Shown in pieces: positions 9,195 to 17,612 of a stretch of DNA of 64,000 nucleotides. The stretch lies in assembly GCF_003342675.1 (NCBI RefSeq), contig NZ_CP031148.1, positions 2,790,001-2,854,000 of the forward strand. The letters run 5' to 3'. How positions within the stretch are numbered: the first letter of the stretch is position 1; every line of letters begins with the position of its first letter. Origin of the DNA: Haloplanus rubicundus. GTDB taxonomy: Archaea > Halobacteriota > Halobacteria > Halobacteriales > Haloferacaceae. The notes under the pieces are model-generated. The model saw only the letters and a list, made by a program, of their open reading frames with translations, ran no database searches and was not told the DNA's origin. The position numbers and the translations under genes are program-made.

Positions 9195-9279
9195 TACGGG
9201 TTATTGTGAGTCAGTACCGGTGGTTCGCAGAGACGGTTCGGCGAACCACCGGTAAACAGTTACAACAATCCGTACGAGA
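9192..9279. repeat. Dispersed palindromic repeat, copy 1
   Basis: A stretch of about 87 bases found again at 42766-42852 with roughly 11 substitutions and no gaps. It holds a 14-bp perfect stem (TACCGGTGGTTCGC at 9215-9228 with its complement at 9241-9254) around a loop containing GAGACGG, and a weaker outer arm (TTATTGTGA / TTACAACAA). It begins TGATAC, so the aglJ stop codon is its first three bases. The remaining gap to 9388 contains an AT-richer tract (9296-9350, with TTAACCCGGATTAAAT) that may hold a promoter. The function of the repeat is unknown; a transcription-end or protein-binding role is possible. Confidence 0.8.
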
Positions 9280-9388
9280 CCGGTAAGGGGTGCCTACCGT
9301 CGCTTAACCCGGATTAAATCGTGTGATTCGGCTTTCACATCTTCACGATTGATTACGCTGACAGGAGTAGCGAGGACCCCGTTGACGC

Positions 9389-9730
9389 ATGGATTCGAAC
9401 ACGCTCTTGACCGTCGGATTCGTGGCGCTCGTGGCCGCCACGCTGTTCGTGACGGCACACGCCGGCGCGGTCGCGGTCGGCCTGCTCCCGCCCGCTCGGG
9501 GGACCGACGACGCGAAGCGGGAAGCGCGGGAGCCCGGCGAATCGAAGGCCGTCGAAGCCGGCGAGTCGGGACCCGTTGAGGCCGACGGGCGCGTGTCGGC
9601 CGACGGCGACGATACCGGCCGGTCGCGGATCACGGCAGCGGACCACGAGCGGATTCGGAGCCACCTGGAGAAAGATCGGTTCCACCGGCGGCCCGACGAC
9701 CTTCTGCCGTCCGACGACGACGGATCGTGA
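9389..9730 (+). CDS. Hypothetical membrane-anchored acidic protein
   Basis: A protein of 113 residues, unrecognised. One hydrophobic helix spans about residues 6-33 (GFVALVAATLFVTAHAGAVA), followed by a highly charged tail rich in Asp, Glu and Arg that ends DDLLPSDDDGS. This fits a single-pass protein with a cytoplasmic tail or a signal anchor. It ends one base into the region upstream of the Lrp-type regulator (stop 9728-9730, regulator start 9778), so the two may be co-transcribed. No catalytic motif is visible. Codon use resembles its neighbours, which supports a real gene, but function cannot be assigned. Confidence 0.6.
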   Translation: MDSNTLLTVGFVALVAATLFVTAHAGAVAVGLLPPARGTDDAKREAREPGESKAVEAGESGPVEADGRVSADGDDTGRSRITAADHERIRSHLEKDRFHRRPDDLLPSDDDGS

Positions 9731-9777
9731 CGGGGCGCAACCGAAGGTACATGCGTTCGCCGGGTCTCGGCTCTCGT

Positions 9778-10386
9778 ATGCGCGAACTCGACGAGACCGA
9801 CCTCGAAATCCTGCGGGCGTTGATGGACGACGCCCGTCGGCCGTGGGCGGCGGTAGCCGAGCGGGTCGACCTCTCGCCGCCCGCGGTGTCGGACCGGGTC
9901 GACCGCCTCCAGGAACTGGGCGTCATCCGACGGTTCACGCTCGATCTCGACCGCTCGAAACTGCGGGAGGGCGTCCCCGTACTGGTGACCGTCGAACCGG
10001 CGCGCGAAGCCGGCGACGACCTCCGGGACGCGTTCCGTGCCGCCGAGGCGGTCGAACACCTCTTTACCACCGCCGAAGGGGACGTGGTCTGTTACGCCCG
10101 CGTCCCCGACGGCGACGTGCCGCGGTGGCTATCGCGTACCGTCGACGGCGACGCCGTCGCCGACTACGAGGTGACGCTCCTCACCGAGGGCGAGTGGACG
10201 CCGAGCGTCGGCGGCACCGGCTTCGCGCTCGCCTGTGCCGAGTGTGGGAACACGGTGACGAGCGAGGGGACGACGGCACGGATCGGCGCCGAAGTCCACC
10301 AGTTCTGCTGTCCGTCCTGCGAGGCGCAGTTCGAGTCGCGGTACGAGCGCCTGGACGCGGCGGCGAACGAGGACGGCACGGAGTGA
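9778..10386 (+). CDS. Lrp/AsnC-type regulator with C-terminal TRASH metal-binding domain
   Basis: A protein of 202 residues. Residues 1-50 form an AsnC-type winged helix-turn-helix (LDETDLEILRALMDD, then PPAVSDRVDRLQELG). A middle region resembles the Lrp ligand-binding fold. Residues 150-190 carry a TRASH zinc-finger-like domain with Cys153, Cys156, Cys177, Cys178 and Cys181. Such HTH-TRASH proteins are metal sensors; in Halobacterium a relative controls a copper-transporting ATPase. No copper ATPase lies next to it here; the following gene is an MFS exporter, which could be its target, but this is inference. The ATG at 9778 is chosen; ATG 9751 would add nine residues. Confidence 0.85.
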   Translation: MRELDETDLEILRALMDDARRPWAAVAERVDLSPPAVSDRVDRLQELGVIRRFTLDLDRSKLREGVPVLVTVEPAREAGDDLRDAFRAAEAVEHLFTTAEGDVVCYARVPDGDVPRWLSRTVDGDAVADYEVTLLTEGEWTPSVGGTGFALACAECGNTVTSEGTTARIGAEVHQFCCPSCEAQFESRYERLDAAANEDGTE

Positions 10387-10448
10387 CGGCGTTCGTCGTG
10401 ACCGCGGGGCACCCGGATTGATTACCCTCCCGGTCCTCGCCCCGACCG

Positions 10449-11675
10449 ATGTCGGACACAGACGTCGGCGTGCCGTGGCGGTCGCCGCGGCTGTACCTCC
10501 TCCTGGCGACGGCGGCGGTGGCGCCGCTCGACGTGACGCTCGTCGGCCCGGCGCTCCCCGCCATCGCCGACGCGTTCGGGGTGTCGAGCGCGCGGAGCGG
10601 GTTGGTCATCACCGCCTTCGCCGCCCCGGGGGCCGTCCTCGCCCCGATCGTGGGGATGTACGCCGACCGATTCGGCCGGCGGCGGGTCGTCGTCCCGTGC
10701 CTGCTGGTCTACGGGGGCGCCGGGCTGGCGGTGACGCTGGCGACCGACCTGTGGCAGGTGCTCGCCCTCCGGGCCATCCAGGGGAGCGTCGGCGGAAGCA
10801 TCCTCGCCTCGCTGACGCTCGCGCTCGTCGGCGACTACTACGACGGCCCGCAACGCAACGCGGTGATGGGCGTCGTCAGCGCGGGCATCTCCTTCAGCGC
10901 CGCGGCCGGCCCGGTACTCGGCGGGGTCCTCGCCGCCTACTCGTGGGACGCCCCCTTCTACCTCTACGGGACGAGCGTCGTCGTCGCCGCCGCGGTGTAC
11001 TGGCTGCTCGACCCGCCGCCGGTCGAGGGGACGACCGATCGCGAGGGATCGTGGTCGTATCTCCGTGACGCGGCGGCGTCGCTCCCGGCCCGGGACGCCC
11101 TCCTCGTCTACGGGGCGACGTTCGGCGGTTTCGTTCTCTTTTTCGGCGGCGTCCTGACCGCCGTCCCGTTCCTCCTGGAGGGGACGTACGGACTGGCGTC
11201 GGGGCGGGTCGGCGCGCTCGTGACGGGCGCGACGATGCCCGCGGCGGTGGTCGCCGTCCTCAACGGTCGGTTCGCCCGCCACCTGTCGAATCTCGGTCTC
11301 GTCACGGCCGGCTTCGTCGGCTACGCCGCCGGCCTCGTCGGCGTGTGGGCCGCCACCTCGGCGACGGGCGTCCTCCTCACCCTCGGCGTCTTCGGGGTCG
11401 GGCACGGCCTCGTGCTCCCCTCCGTCGCGTCGGCGCTGTCGACGCTCGCCGGCCCCGAGTTCCGCGGCGGCGTGATGAGCCTGCGGACGAGCGTCGTGCT
11501 GGGCGCACAGGCAGTCGGCCCGCCGCTGTTTACCCTACCCGCGACCCGCCTCGGCCTGGGGTACGAACTCCCGCTAGCGCTTGGCGGCGTCGGCGCCGCG
11601 CTGGTCGCCGTCGGCCTCTACGCCGCCGTCGGGGGGCGGTCGGGAATCCGCGTCGCGGCAGCGGGCGAGCCGTAA
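10449..11675 (+). CDS. MFS transporter, drug/metabolite exporter type
   Basis: A protein of 408 residues with about 12 membrane helices. The loop between helices 2 and 3 has the MFS signature form GMYADRFGRRRVV and helix 4-5 contains LRAIQGSVGGSILA and GPVLGGVLAA, the antiporter-type motif C region, so export by proton exchange is likely. Substrate is unknown. It follows the metal-type regulator by 62 bases in the same direction. Start at 10449 places the first helix directly after a short polar N-terminus. A link to metal stress is only suggested by position. Confidence 0.85.
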   Translation: MSDTDVGVPWRSPRLYLLLATAAVAPLDVTLVGPALPAIADAFGVSSARSGLVITAFAAPGAVLAPIVGMYADRFGRRRVVVPCLLVYGGAGLAVTLATDLWQVLALRAIQGSVGGSILASLTLALVGDYYDGPQRNAVMGVVSAGISFSAAAGPVLGGVLAAYSWDAPFYLYGTSVVVAAAVYWLLDPPPVEGTTDREGSWSYLRDAAASLPARDALLVYGATFGGFVLFFGGVLTAVPFLLEGTYGLASGRVGALVTGATMPAAVVAVLNGRFARHLSNLGLVTAGFVGYAAGLVGVWAATSATGVLLTLGVFGVGHGLVLPSVASALSTLAGPEFRGGVMSLRTSVVLGAQAVGPPLFTLPATRLGLGYELPLALGGVGAALVAVGLYAAVGGRSGIRVAAAGEP

Positions 11676-11714
11676 AGGGCAACGTTTAGGCCGCTTCCAC
11701 GGGCTCTCTCACCC

Positions 11715-13040
11715 ATGTCAGAGACAGTACTTCTCGTCGGCGGGGGCGGCCGGGAACACGCCATCGCCCGCGCCGTCGCGCCGGACTGTGAACTCTACGC
11801 CTGTGCGAGCAACCGCAACCCCGGCATCGCCGACCTGGCCGCGGAGATGCGGGCCATCGACGAGACGGACGTGGAGGGGGTCGTCGCCTTCGCCGAGGAG
11901 GTGGACGCGAGCCTCGCCGTCGTCGGGCCGGAGTCGGCGCTCGCGGCGGGCGTCGCCGACGCCCTCGACGCCGCCGGCGTCTACACCTTCGGCCCCGACG
12001 CCGAGGCCGCCCGCATCGAGACGGACAAGGCCTACCAGCGGCGGTTCATGCGGGAGCACGGGATTCCGGGCTGTCCCGACTTCGAGACGTTCACCGACAT
12101 GGACGCCGCCTGCGACTACATCGACGCCTCCGACGGCGACCTGGCCGTCAAGCCCGCCGGCTTGACGGGCGGCAAGGGCGTCCGCGTCACCGGCGATCAG
12201 GTGACGAAAGCGGAGGCCAAGGCGTACCTCCGCGAGTCCGACTACGACCGCGTCGTCCTCGAGGAGCGACTGGTGGGCGAGGAGTTCACGGTACAGGCGT
12301 TCGTCGCCGGCGAGGAGGGACGCTCCTCGGGGCGGATGCGGACGACGCCCGCGGTGCAGGATCACAAACGCGCCTACGAGGGCGACGAGGGGCCGAACAC
12401 GGGCGGCATGGGGAGTTACAGCGATGCCGGGCCGACCCTGCCGTTCATGGACGAGGCGGACTACGACGCGGCGGTCGAAATCCTGGAGGCGACCGTCGAC
12501 GCCCTCCCCGACTACAAGGGCGTCCTCTACGGCCAGTTCATGCTCACCGCCGACGGCGTGCGGGTGGTGGAGTTCAACGCCCGCTTCGGCGACCCGGAGG
12601 CGATGAACACGCTGCCGGTCCTCGAGACACCCTTCCGCGACGTGTTGACGGCGGCGCGTGACGGCGACCCCCTGCCCGAACTCGACTTCGACGCGCGGGC
12701 GACGGTGTGTAAGTACGCGGTGCCGGCGGGCTACCCGACCGACCCCGAAGCCGGCGCGCGGATCGAGGTGGACGAGGGGAGCGTCGCCGAGGCGGCAGCG
12801 GCGGGCGACGGCGACGCCCTCCTCTTCTACGCGAGCGTCGATGCCCGCGAGGACGGTCTCTACACGACCACCTCGCGGGCCTTCGCCGTCGTCGGTATCG
12901 CGGGGACCATCGCGAACGCGGAGGCCATCGCCGAGGACGCGCTGTCGGCGGCGGGCGACGGGCTTCGGATCCGCCACGACATCGGCAAAGCGGACCTGGT
13001 GGAGCGTCGGATCGAGCACGTGACCCGGCTGCGCGAGTGA
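11715..13040 (+). CDS. purD: Phosphoribosylamine-glycine ligase PurD
   Basis: A protein of 441 residues, the usual size. It opens VLLVGGGGREHAIA, the N-domain signature, and contains the ATP-grasp residues in LAVKPAGLTGGKGVRV, EEFTVQAFV, GSYSDAGP and FNARFGDPEAM. It joins glycine to 5-phosphoribosylamine with ATP in purine synthesis, in the cytoplasm. A TATA-like GTTTAGG at about 11689 lies close to 26 nt before the ATG, fitting a leaderless transcript. No other purine genes are adjacent. Nothing is unusual in the sequence. Confidence 0.96.
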   Translation: MSETVLLVGGGGREHAIARAVAPDCELYACASNRNPGIADLAAEMRAIDETDVEGVVAFAEEVDASLAVVGPESALAAGVADALDAAGVYTFGPDAEAARIETDKAYQRRFMREHGIPGCPDFETFTDMDAACDYIDASDGDLAVKPAGLTGGKGVRVTGDQVTKAEAKAYLRESDYDRVVLEERLVGEEFTVQAFVAGEEGRSSGRMRTTPAVQDHKRAYEGDEGPNTGGMGSYSDAGPTLPFMDEADYDAAVEILEATVDALPDYKGVLYGQFMLTADGVRVVEFNARFGDPEAMNTLPVLETPFRDVLTAARDGDPLPELDFDARATVCKYAVPAGYPTDPEAGARIEVDEGSVAEAAAAGDGDALLFYASVDAREDGLYTTTSRAFAVVGIAGTIANAEAIAEDALSAAGDGLRIRHDIGKADLVERRIEHVTRLRE

Positions 13041-13096
13041 CGCGAGCGGCATACGCGTCGAGAAGCGCATGACGGGCGCGTGACGCGCCACAAACC

Positions 13097-13103
13097 TTTA
13101 TTT
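13097..13103 (+). promoter_or_regulatory. TATA box of dacZ
   Basis: TTTATTT lies 24-30 nt before the ATG at 13127, so dacZ is probably leaderless and has its own promoter. Confidence 0.65.
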
Positions 13104-13126
13104 CGCCACGTCTCGACGATTGGTCA

Positions 13127-13942
13127 ATGGCGACGTTACGGGATTCTCTCGGTGACTTCGTGGACGGCGTCGACGGACTGTTTCTGTTCTCCCCGTCGGC
13201 GGCGTACTACGAGCGATTCGCGGACGCGGACGTGCCCCGGGTGGTGATCGCGAACGAGAACGGCGTCGGTGCGGACTCCTTCGTCGAACTCCCGCTCGAG
13301 TTCGACAACGTCCGTGACCGCATCAGGTTCGGCGTCGAAGGGGCGATGGAACACGGCTTCGTCGCGGCGGGCGACACCGTCGCCTGCGCCGTCTCGGTGT
13401 TCGAGGAGGGCGGGGACGCCGACTCGCTGGTTCGGGTTCGCGTCGACGAGTCGATGCGCTCCGGCATCTACGACCTCTTCACCGACTCGCGGGCCGAACC
13501 GGGCGTCATCCGCGACGTGTTCGAAGTCGCCATCGACCTCGGCAAGAAAGGGCAGAAGGGCAAGCCCGTGGGTGCGCTGTTCGTCGTCGGCGACGCGGGT
13601 AAGGTGATGAACAAGTCCCGGCCGCTCAGCTACAATCCCTTCGAGAAATCCCACGTCCACGTCGGCGACCCCATCGTGAACGTGATGCTCAAGGAGTTCT
13701 CGCGGCTGGACGGCGCCTTCGTCGTCTCGGATTCGGGCAAAATCGTCTCCGCGTACCGCTACCTCGAACCCTCCGCGGAGGGCGTCGACATCCCGAAGGG
13801 ACTGGGGGCGCGGCACATGGCCGGTGGGGCGATCACGCGTGACACCAACGCCATCGCCATCGTGCTCTCCGAATCGGACGGGATGGTACGGGCGTTCAAG
13901 GGCGGGGACCTGATTCTGGAGATCGATCCGGAGGAGTACTGA
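13127..13942 (+). CDS. dacZ: Diadenylate cyclase DacZ
   Basis: A protein of 271 residues that makes cyclic di-AMP from two ATP. The DAC domain occupies the C-terminal half: the catalytic DGA motif is at residues 195-197 (RLDGAFVV) and the ATP-binding motif that is RHR in bacterial enzymes reads RHM at 229-231 (GARHMAGGAIT). The N-terminal part resembles the pyruvate-kinase-like domain of euryarchaeal DacZ. In Haloferax, DacZ is the essential c-di-AMP synthase tied to osmotic control. The gene directly after it (1-base gap) is a small MscS-like channel, an arrangement that fits c-di-AMP control of turgor. Confidence 0.93.
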   Translation: MATLRDSLGDFVDGVDGLFLFSPSAAYYERFADADVPRVVIANENGVGADSFVELPLEFDNVRDRIRFGVEGAMEHGFVAAGDTVACAVSVFEEGGDADSLVRVRVDESMRSGIYDLFTDSRAEPGVIRDVFEVAIDLGKKGQKGKPVGALFVVGDAGKVMNKSRPLSYNPFEKSHVHVGDPIVNVMLKEFSRLDGAFVVSDSGKIVSAYRYLEPSAEGVDIPKGLGARHMAGGAITRDTNAIAIVLSESDGMVRAFKGGDLILEIDPEEY

Positions 13943-13943
13943 G

Positions 13944-14726
13944 ATGCAGAGCGGGACGATTCGGGAAGCCGTCACGGCGGTACCGATCCGGTTCTGGCTC
14001 GCGTTCGGGACGCTCGTCGTCGGGGTCGTGCTGGGCTGGCTGACCCGGGTGCTCGCCCGACGGGTGCTCCGCCGAATCGGCGTCCCCGACGCCATCGAGG
14101 GAACGGCCTTCGAGCGGACGGCCCGCGAGTTCGGCACCTCGACCGTCGACATCCTCGCCGCCATCGCGGGGTATTTCGTCTTCGGCATCGCCGTCTTCGC
14201 CGCCGTCGCCGTCGCCGAAATCGAGTACGTCGCCCAGTTCTGGAACGCCGTCGCCGGCTTCCTCCCCCAACTCTTCTTCGCCGTCATCGTCCTCATCGTC
14301 GGCGTCCTCCTCGGCGACAAAGTGGAACTGGTCGTCTCCGAGCGGTTCCGTGGCGTGAAGCTCCCGCAGGTCGGCGTCCTCCCCCTGATGGCGAAATACA
14401 GCGTCTTCTATCTCGCCGCTCTCATCGCCCTCGGACAAGTGGGCGTCGCCACCGGCGCGCTCATCGTCCTCCTCGCCGCCTACGTCTTCGCCATCGTCTT
14501 CCTCGGCGGCCTCGCCTTCCGCCACCTGCTCTCGGCCGGCGCCGTCGGCACCTACCTCCTGCTCAACCAGCCCTACACCATCGGCGACGAGATTCGCGTC
14601 GGCGACGTCCACGGCATCGTTCAAGAGATGGACCTGTTCGTCACCCACGTCGAGACCGACGGGGAGGAGTACGTCGTCCCGAACAGCAAGGTGTTCACCG
14701 AGGGATTCGTCCGAATCCGGTCGTGA
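13944..14726 (+). CDS. Small MscS-family mechanosensitive channel-like protein
   Basis: A protein of 260 residues with four to five membrane segments (about residues 12-32, 65-85, 95-120, 140-160 and 165-190) and a short beta-domain in which PYTIGDEIRVGDVHGIVQEMD and EYVVPNSKVFTEG are MscS signatures. The family usually has a longer cytoplasmic C-terminal domain; here the protein ends soon after the PNS motif, so it is a short version. It probably releases solutes on hypo-osmotic shock. It starts one base after the dacZ stop and is surely co-transcribed with it, which points to osmotic signalling. Confidence 0.85.
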   Translation: MQSGTIREAVTAVPIRFWLAFGTLVVGVVLGWLTRVLARRVLRRIGVPDAIEGTAFERTAREFGTSTVDILAAIAGYFVFGIAVFAAVAVAEIEYVAQFWNAVAGFLPQLFFAVIVLIVGVLLGDKVELVVSERFRGVKLPQVGVLPLMAKYSVFYLAALIALGQVGVATGALIVLLAAYVFAIVFLGGLAFRHLLSAGAVGTYLLLNQPYTIGDEIRVGDVHGIVQEMDLFVTHVETDGEEYVVPNSKVFTEGFVRIRS

Positions 14727-14771
14727 TCGCTCGTTCGGAACGGTTTTGCGCGTCCACTATCAATATTTACC

Positions 14772-17033
14772 GTGACGGAGCCGATCCACGTCCTCCACGT
14801 CGACGACGATGCGGACTTCGCGGCGCTGACCGCGACGTTCCTCGAACGGGAAGACGACCGCTTCGTCGTCGACACGGCCACGAGCGTCGACGCCGGGCTG
14901 GATCGACTGGCTGCCGGCGGCGTCGACTGTGTCGTCTCCGACTACGACATGGATCGGACCAACGGGATCGACTTTCTCACCCGCGTCCGCGACGGGTACG
15001 GCGACCTGCCCTTCGTCCTCTTTACCGGGAAAGGGAGCGAGGAGGTGGCGAGCGAGGCCATCTCCGCCGGCGTGACCGACTACCTCCAGAAGGGGCGAGG
15101 GACCGAGCGCTACGAGATACTCGCCCACCGTATCTCGAACGCCGTCGAGGCCCACCGCTCGCACGCCGAATCCGAAACCCAGCGCCAGCGTCTCGAAGGG
15201 ATTCTCAAGACCGTCCCCGGCTGTATCGTCCAGGTGGACACCGACGGCCGGTTCGTCTTCGCCAACGAGCGAGCCAAGGAGGTGCTCGGCCTCGAACGGT
15301 CGGCGGTCACGGACCGGGCGTACAACGACCCCGAGTGGCGGATCAGGGACTTAGACGGTGAGCCGATCCCGGACGCCGAGCTTCCCTTTTCGAAGGTCTG
15401 CAGGCGCGAGGCACCAATCTACGGCGACCGACACACGATCCAGTGGCCGGACGGGACCGAGAAGCTGCTCCGAATCAACGGCGCGCCGCTGTTCGACGGC
15501 GACGGGGCCTTCGAGGGCGTCGTGTTCTCGCTGACCGACATCACGGCGGAGCGGGAGCGTCGACGGACGCTCGAGGAGACGGAACGACGGCTCGACCTGG
15601 CGATGGAGGCGACCGACACCGGCGTCTGGGAGTGGTACCCCGAGACCGACACGCTCGTTTGGGACGAGACGCTCGAGCGCGTGATGGGACTCGATTCCGG
15701 CGAGTTCGAGGGGACCTACGAGGCCTTCGCGGATCGAGTCCATCCAGCGGACCTGCCGACCGTCGAACGAGCGGCCGAGCACGCCCTCGAAACCGGCGAC
15801 GCGTACCGGAGCGAGTTCCGGATGTTCCACGCGGACGGGAGCGTCGTGTGGGTCGAAGCGCGCGGCCAGGTGGTCGACGGGAGGCTGCTCGGCATCCACC
15901 ACGACATCACCGAGCGCAAGCGCCGGGAGCGGGAAGTCGAACGGACGAAGGGTCGCCTCGACAGTATCCTGGAGAACACGACGACGCCCATGTTCATGAA
16001 AGACGAAGACGGGGCGTACCTGTTCGTCAACCGTCGCTACGAGGAGCTGTTCGGGCTGACCGAAGCGCAGGTGGTCGGCCACACGGACGAGGAACTCCAC
16101 CCGTCCTCGATGGCGGCCGAGGTGCGGGCGAACGACCGACAGGTCGTCGAGACGGGGGAGCCGTTGACCACCGAGGAACGCATCGTCGTCGACGGCGAAG
16201 AACGAATCTTTCTGACCTCGAAGGTGCCGGTTCACGACGGGAGCGACGACGGCGAACCGAACGCCGTCTTCGGCGTCGCGAAGGACATCACGGAGCGCGA
16301 GGCGTACCGCTCGAAACTCGAACGGCAGAACGAACTCCTCGAACAGTTCGCGGGCGTCGTCAGCCACGACCTCCGAAGCCCGTTGACCGTCGCGCAGGGG
16401 CGACTCGACCTGGCGTCGACCGAGTGTGACAGCCCGCATCTCGACGACGCGAGCGACGCGCTGGCTCGGTGTCAGGAGTTGATCGACGACCTGTTGACGC
16501 TCGCACGGACCGGGGAGCGAACGACGACGGTCGAACCGGTGTCGCTCGCGGACGCGGTCGAGGACTGCTGGCAGACCGTCGAAACGAGTGACGCCACGCT
16601 CGATATCGCGACGACGCGGACGGTCCGGGCGGATCACAGCCGCCTCGAACAGTTGCTACAGAATCTCGTCCAGAACGCCGTCGAGCACGGCTCGACGAGC
16701 CCTCGGTCGCACGCTCCCGAGGACGCCGTCAAGCACGGTTCCACGGGCAATCAGACGCAGTCTGATGATGCCGTCGAGCACGGCGGGTCGGGCCTGACTA
16801 TCACGGTCGGTGATCTGGACCGCGGCTTCTACGTCGCCGACGACGGGACGGGGTTCCCGGCGGACGCCTACGAACGGGTGTTCGAAGCCGGCTACTCGAC
16901 GGACGACGACGCCACCGGGTTCGGACTCGGTATCGTCGCACAGGTGGCCGCGGACCACGACTGGACCGTCGATGTCACCCGGAGCGAGGCCGGCGGCGCG
17001 CGGTTCGAGATTCGCGGCGTCGAGACGGCGTGA
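14772..17033 (+). CDS. REC-PAS-PAS-PAS hybrid sensor histidine kinase
   Basis: A protein of 753 residues. Residues 1-120 are a receiver domain with acceptor Asp57 (VVSDYDM) and the conserved Lys in YLQKG. Three PAS domains follow (about 135-260, 270-390 and 395-515), the second rich in the PAC pattern DGSVVWVEARGQ. The HisKA box carries His532 (VVSHDLRSPL), and a HATPase domain closes the protein, with LLQNLVQN (N-box) and DDGTGFP and TGFGLGI (G-boxes). The N-box is interrupted by a short tandem repeat. It starts at GTG, 45 bases after the channel gene, with AATATTTA just upstream. No transmembrane segment is seen, so it senses a cytoplasmic signal. No cognate output regulator is nearby. Confidence 0.9.
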   Translation: MTEPIHVLHVDDDADFAALTATFLEREDDRFVVDTATSVDAGLDRLAAGGVDCVVSDYDMDRTNGIDFLTRVRDGYGDLPFVLFTGKGSEEVASEAISAGVTDYLQKGRGTERYEILAHRISNAVEAHRSHAESETQRQRLEGILKTVPGCIVQVDTDGRFVFANERAKEVLGLERSAVTDRAYNDPEWRIRDLDGEPIPDAELPFSKVCRREAPIYGDRHTIQWPDGTEKLLRINGAPLFDGDGAFEGVVFSLTDITAERERRRTLEETERRLDLAMEATDTGVWEWYPETDTLVWDETLERVMGLDSGEFEGTYEAFADRVHPADLPTVERAAEHALETGDAYRSEFRMFHADGSVVWVEARGQVVDGRLLGIHHDITERKRREREVERTKGRLDSILENTTTPMFMKDEDGAYLFVNRRYEELFGLTEAQVVGHTDEELHPSSMAAEVRANDRQVVETGEPLTTEERIVVDGEERIFLTSKVPVHDGSDDGEPNAVFGVAKDITEREAYRSKLERQNELLEQFAGVVSHDLRSPLTVAQGRLDLASTECDSPHLDDASDALARCQELIDDLLTLARTGERTTTVEPVSLADAVEDCWQTVETSDATLDIATTRTVRADHSRLEQLLQNLVQNAVEHGSTSPRSHAPEDAVKHGSTGNQTQSDDAVEHGGSGLTITVGDLDRGFYVADDGTGFPADAYERVFEAGYSTDDDATGFGLGIVAQVAADHDWTVDVTRSEAGGARFEIRGVETA
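16674..16793 (+). repeat. In-frame tandem repeat inside the histidine kinase N-box
   Basis: Three diverged units, 16674-16721 (48 bases), 16722-16766 (45) and 16767-16793 (27, partial), each encode the core DAVEHG or a close variant (NAVEHG, DAVKHG) followed by a Ser/Thr/Gly-rich spacer. The core NAVEHG is the part of the N-box that binds ATP-magnesium, so the essential motif itself is copied. All units keep the frame. Confidence 0.8.
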
Positions 17034-17040
17034 CCGGGCG

Positions 17041-17574
17041 CTACGCCTCGCCCACGCCGCCCTCGACCGGTCGCGCGGGGACGCCCGCCACCGTCGTTCC
17101 CGGCGGCACGTCCTCGGTCACCAGCGAGTTGGCCGCCACCTTCGCGTCGGCGCCGATGTCGACGCCGGGGAGGACGACGGCCCCCGCGCCGATCATCGCC
17201 CGTTCGCCGACGACCACCTCGCCGGTCCGGTACTCCGTCTGCAGGAATTCGTGACAGAGGAGGGTCGCGTCGTAGCCGACGATGGCGTCGGACCGGATCG
17301 TCAGGAGTTCGGGCCAGAACACGTCGGGCGTCGCCTCCAGGCCGAACGCGACGCCGGGGTCGACGGTCGCGCCGAGACGGCGAAGGAGCCAGTTTTTCGC
17401 CCGCAGGCTGGGGGAGACGCGGATCAGCCAGACCGCGAGGTAGTTGACGACTACCCGCAGCGGGTGTTTGGCGTCCGGCCAGTGCCACAGCGAGTTGTGC
17501 GGCCCCGCCGTCGGGTGGCGGTCGAGGCGGTCGTGTCGGCGGTCGGCGTCCGAGTCCGAGTCCGAATCGCTCAC
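17041..17574 (-). CDS. Hexapeptide-repeat acyltransferase (WcaF/LacA type)
   Basis: A protein of 177 residues. A DSDSDSDAD acidic tract opens it, then a segment with LRAKNWLLRRLGATVDPGV and the beta-helix repeats VVVGERAMIGAGAVVLPG, GADAKVAANSLV and the closing AGVPARPV. It likely moves an acyl group, most often acetyl, from acyl-CoA to a sugar or small molecule. The GTG at 17574 is chosen: reading further upstream gives an arginine-rich frame that is the shadow of the next genes. It is convergent with the histidine kinase (7-base gap) and lies 38 bases after the small membrane gene, so may be the last gene of the elp3 operon. Confidence 0.82.
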   Translation of the reverse strand: MSDSDSDSDADRRHDRLDRHPTAGPHNSLWHWPDAKHPLRVVVNYLAVWLIRVSPSLRAKNWLLRRLGATVDPGVAFGLEATPDVFWPELLTIRSDAIVGYDATLLCHEFLQTEYRTGEVVVGERAMIGAGAVVLPGVDIGADAKVAANSLVTEDVPPGTTVAGVPARPVEGGVGEA

Positions 17575-17612
17575 GGGTCGAGTTGGCTCCGCCGCGTCTT
17601 GAAACCGTCCGC

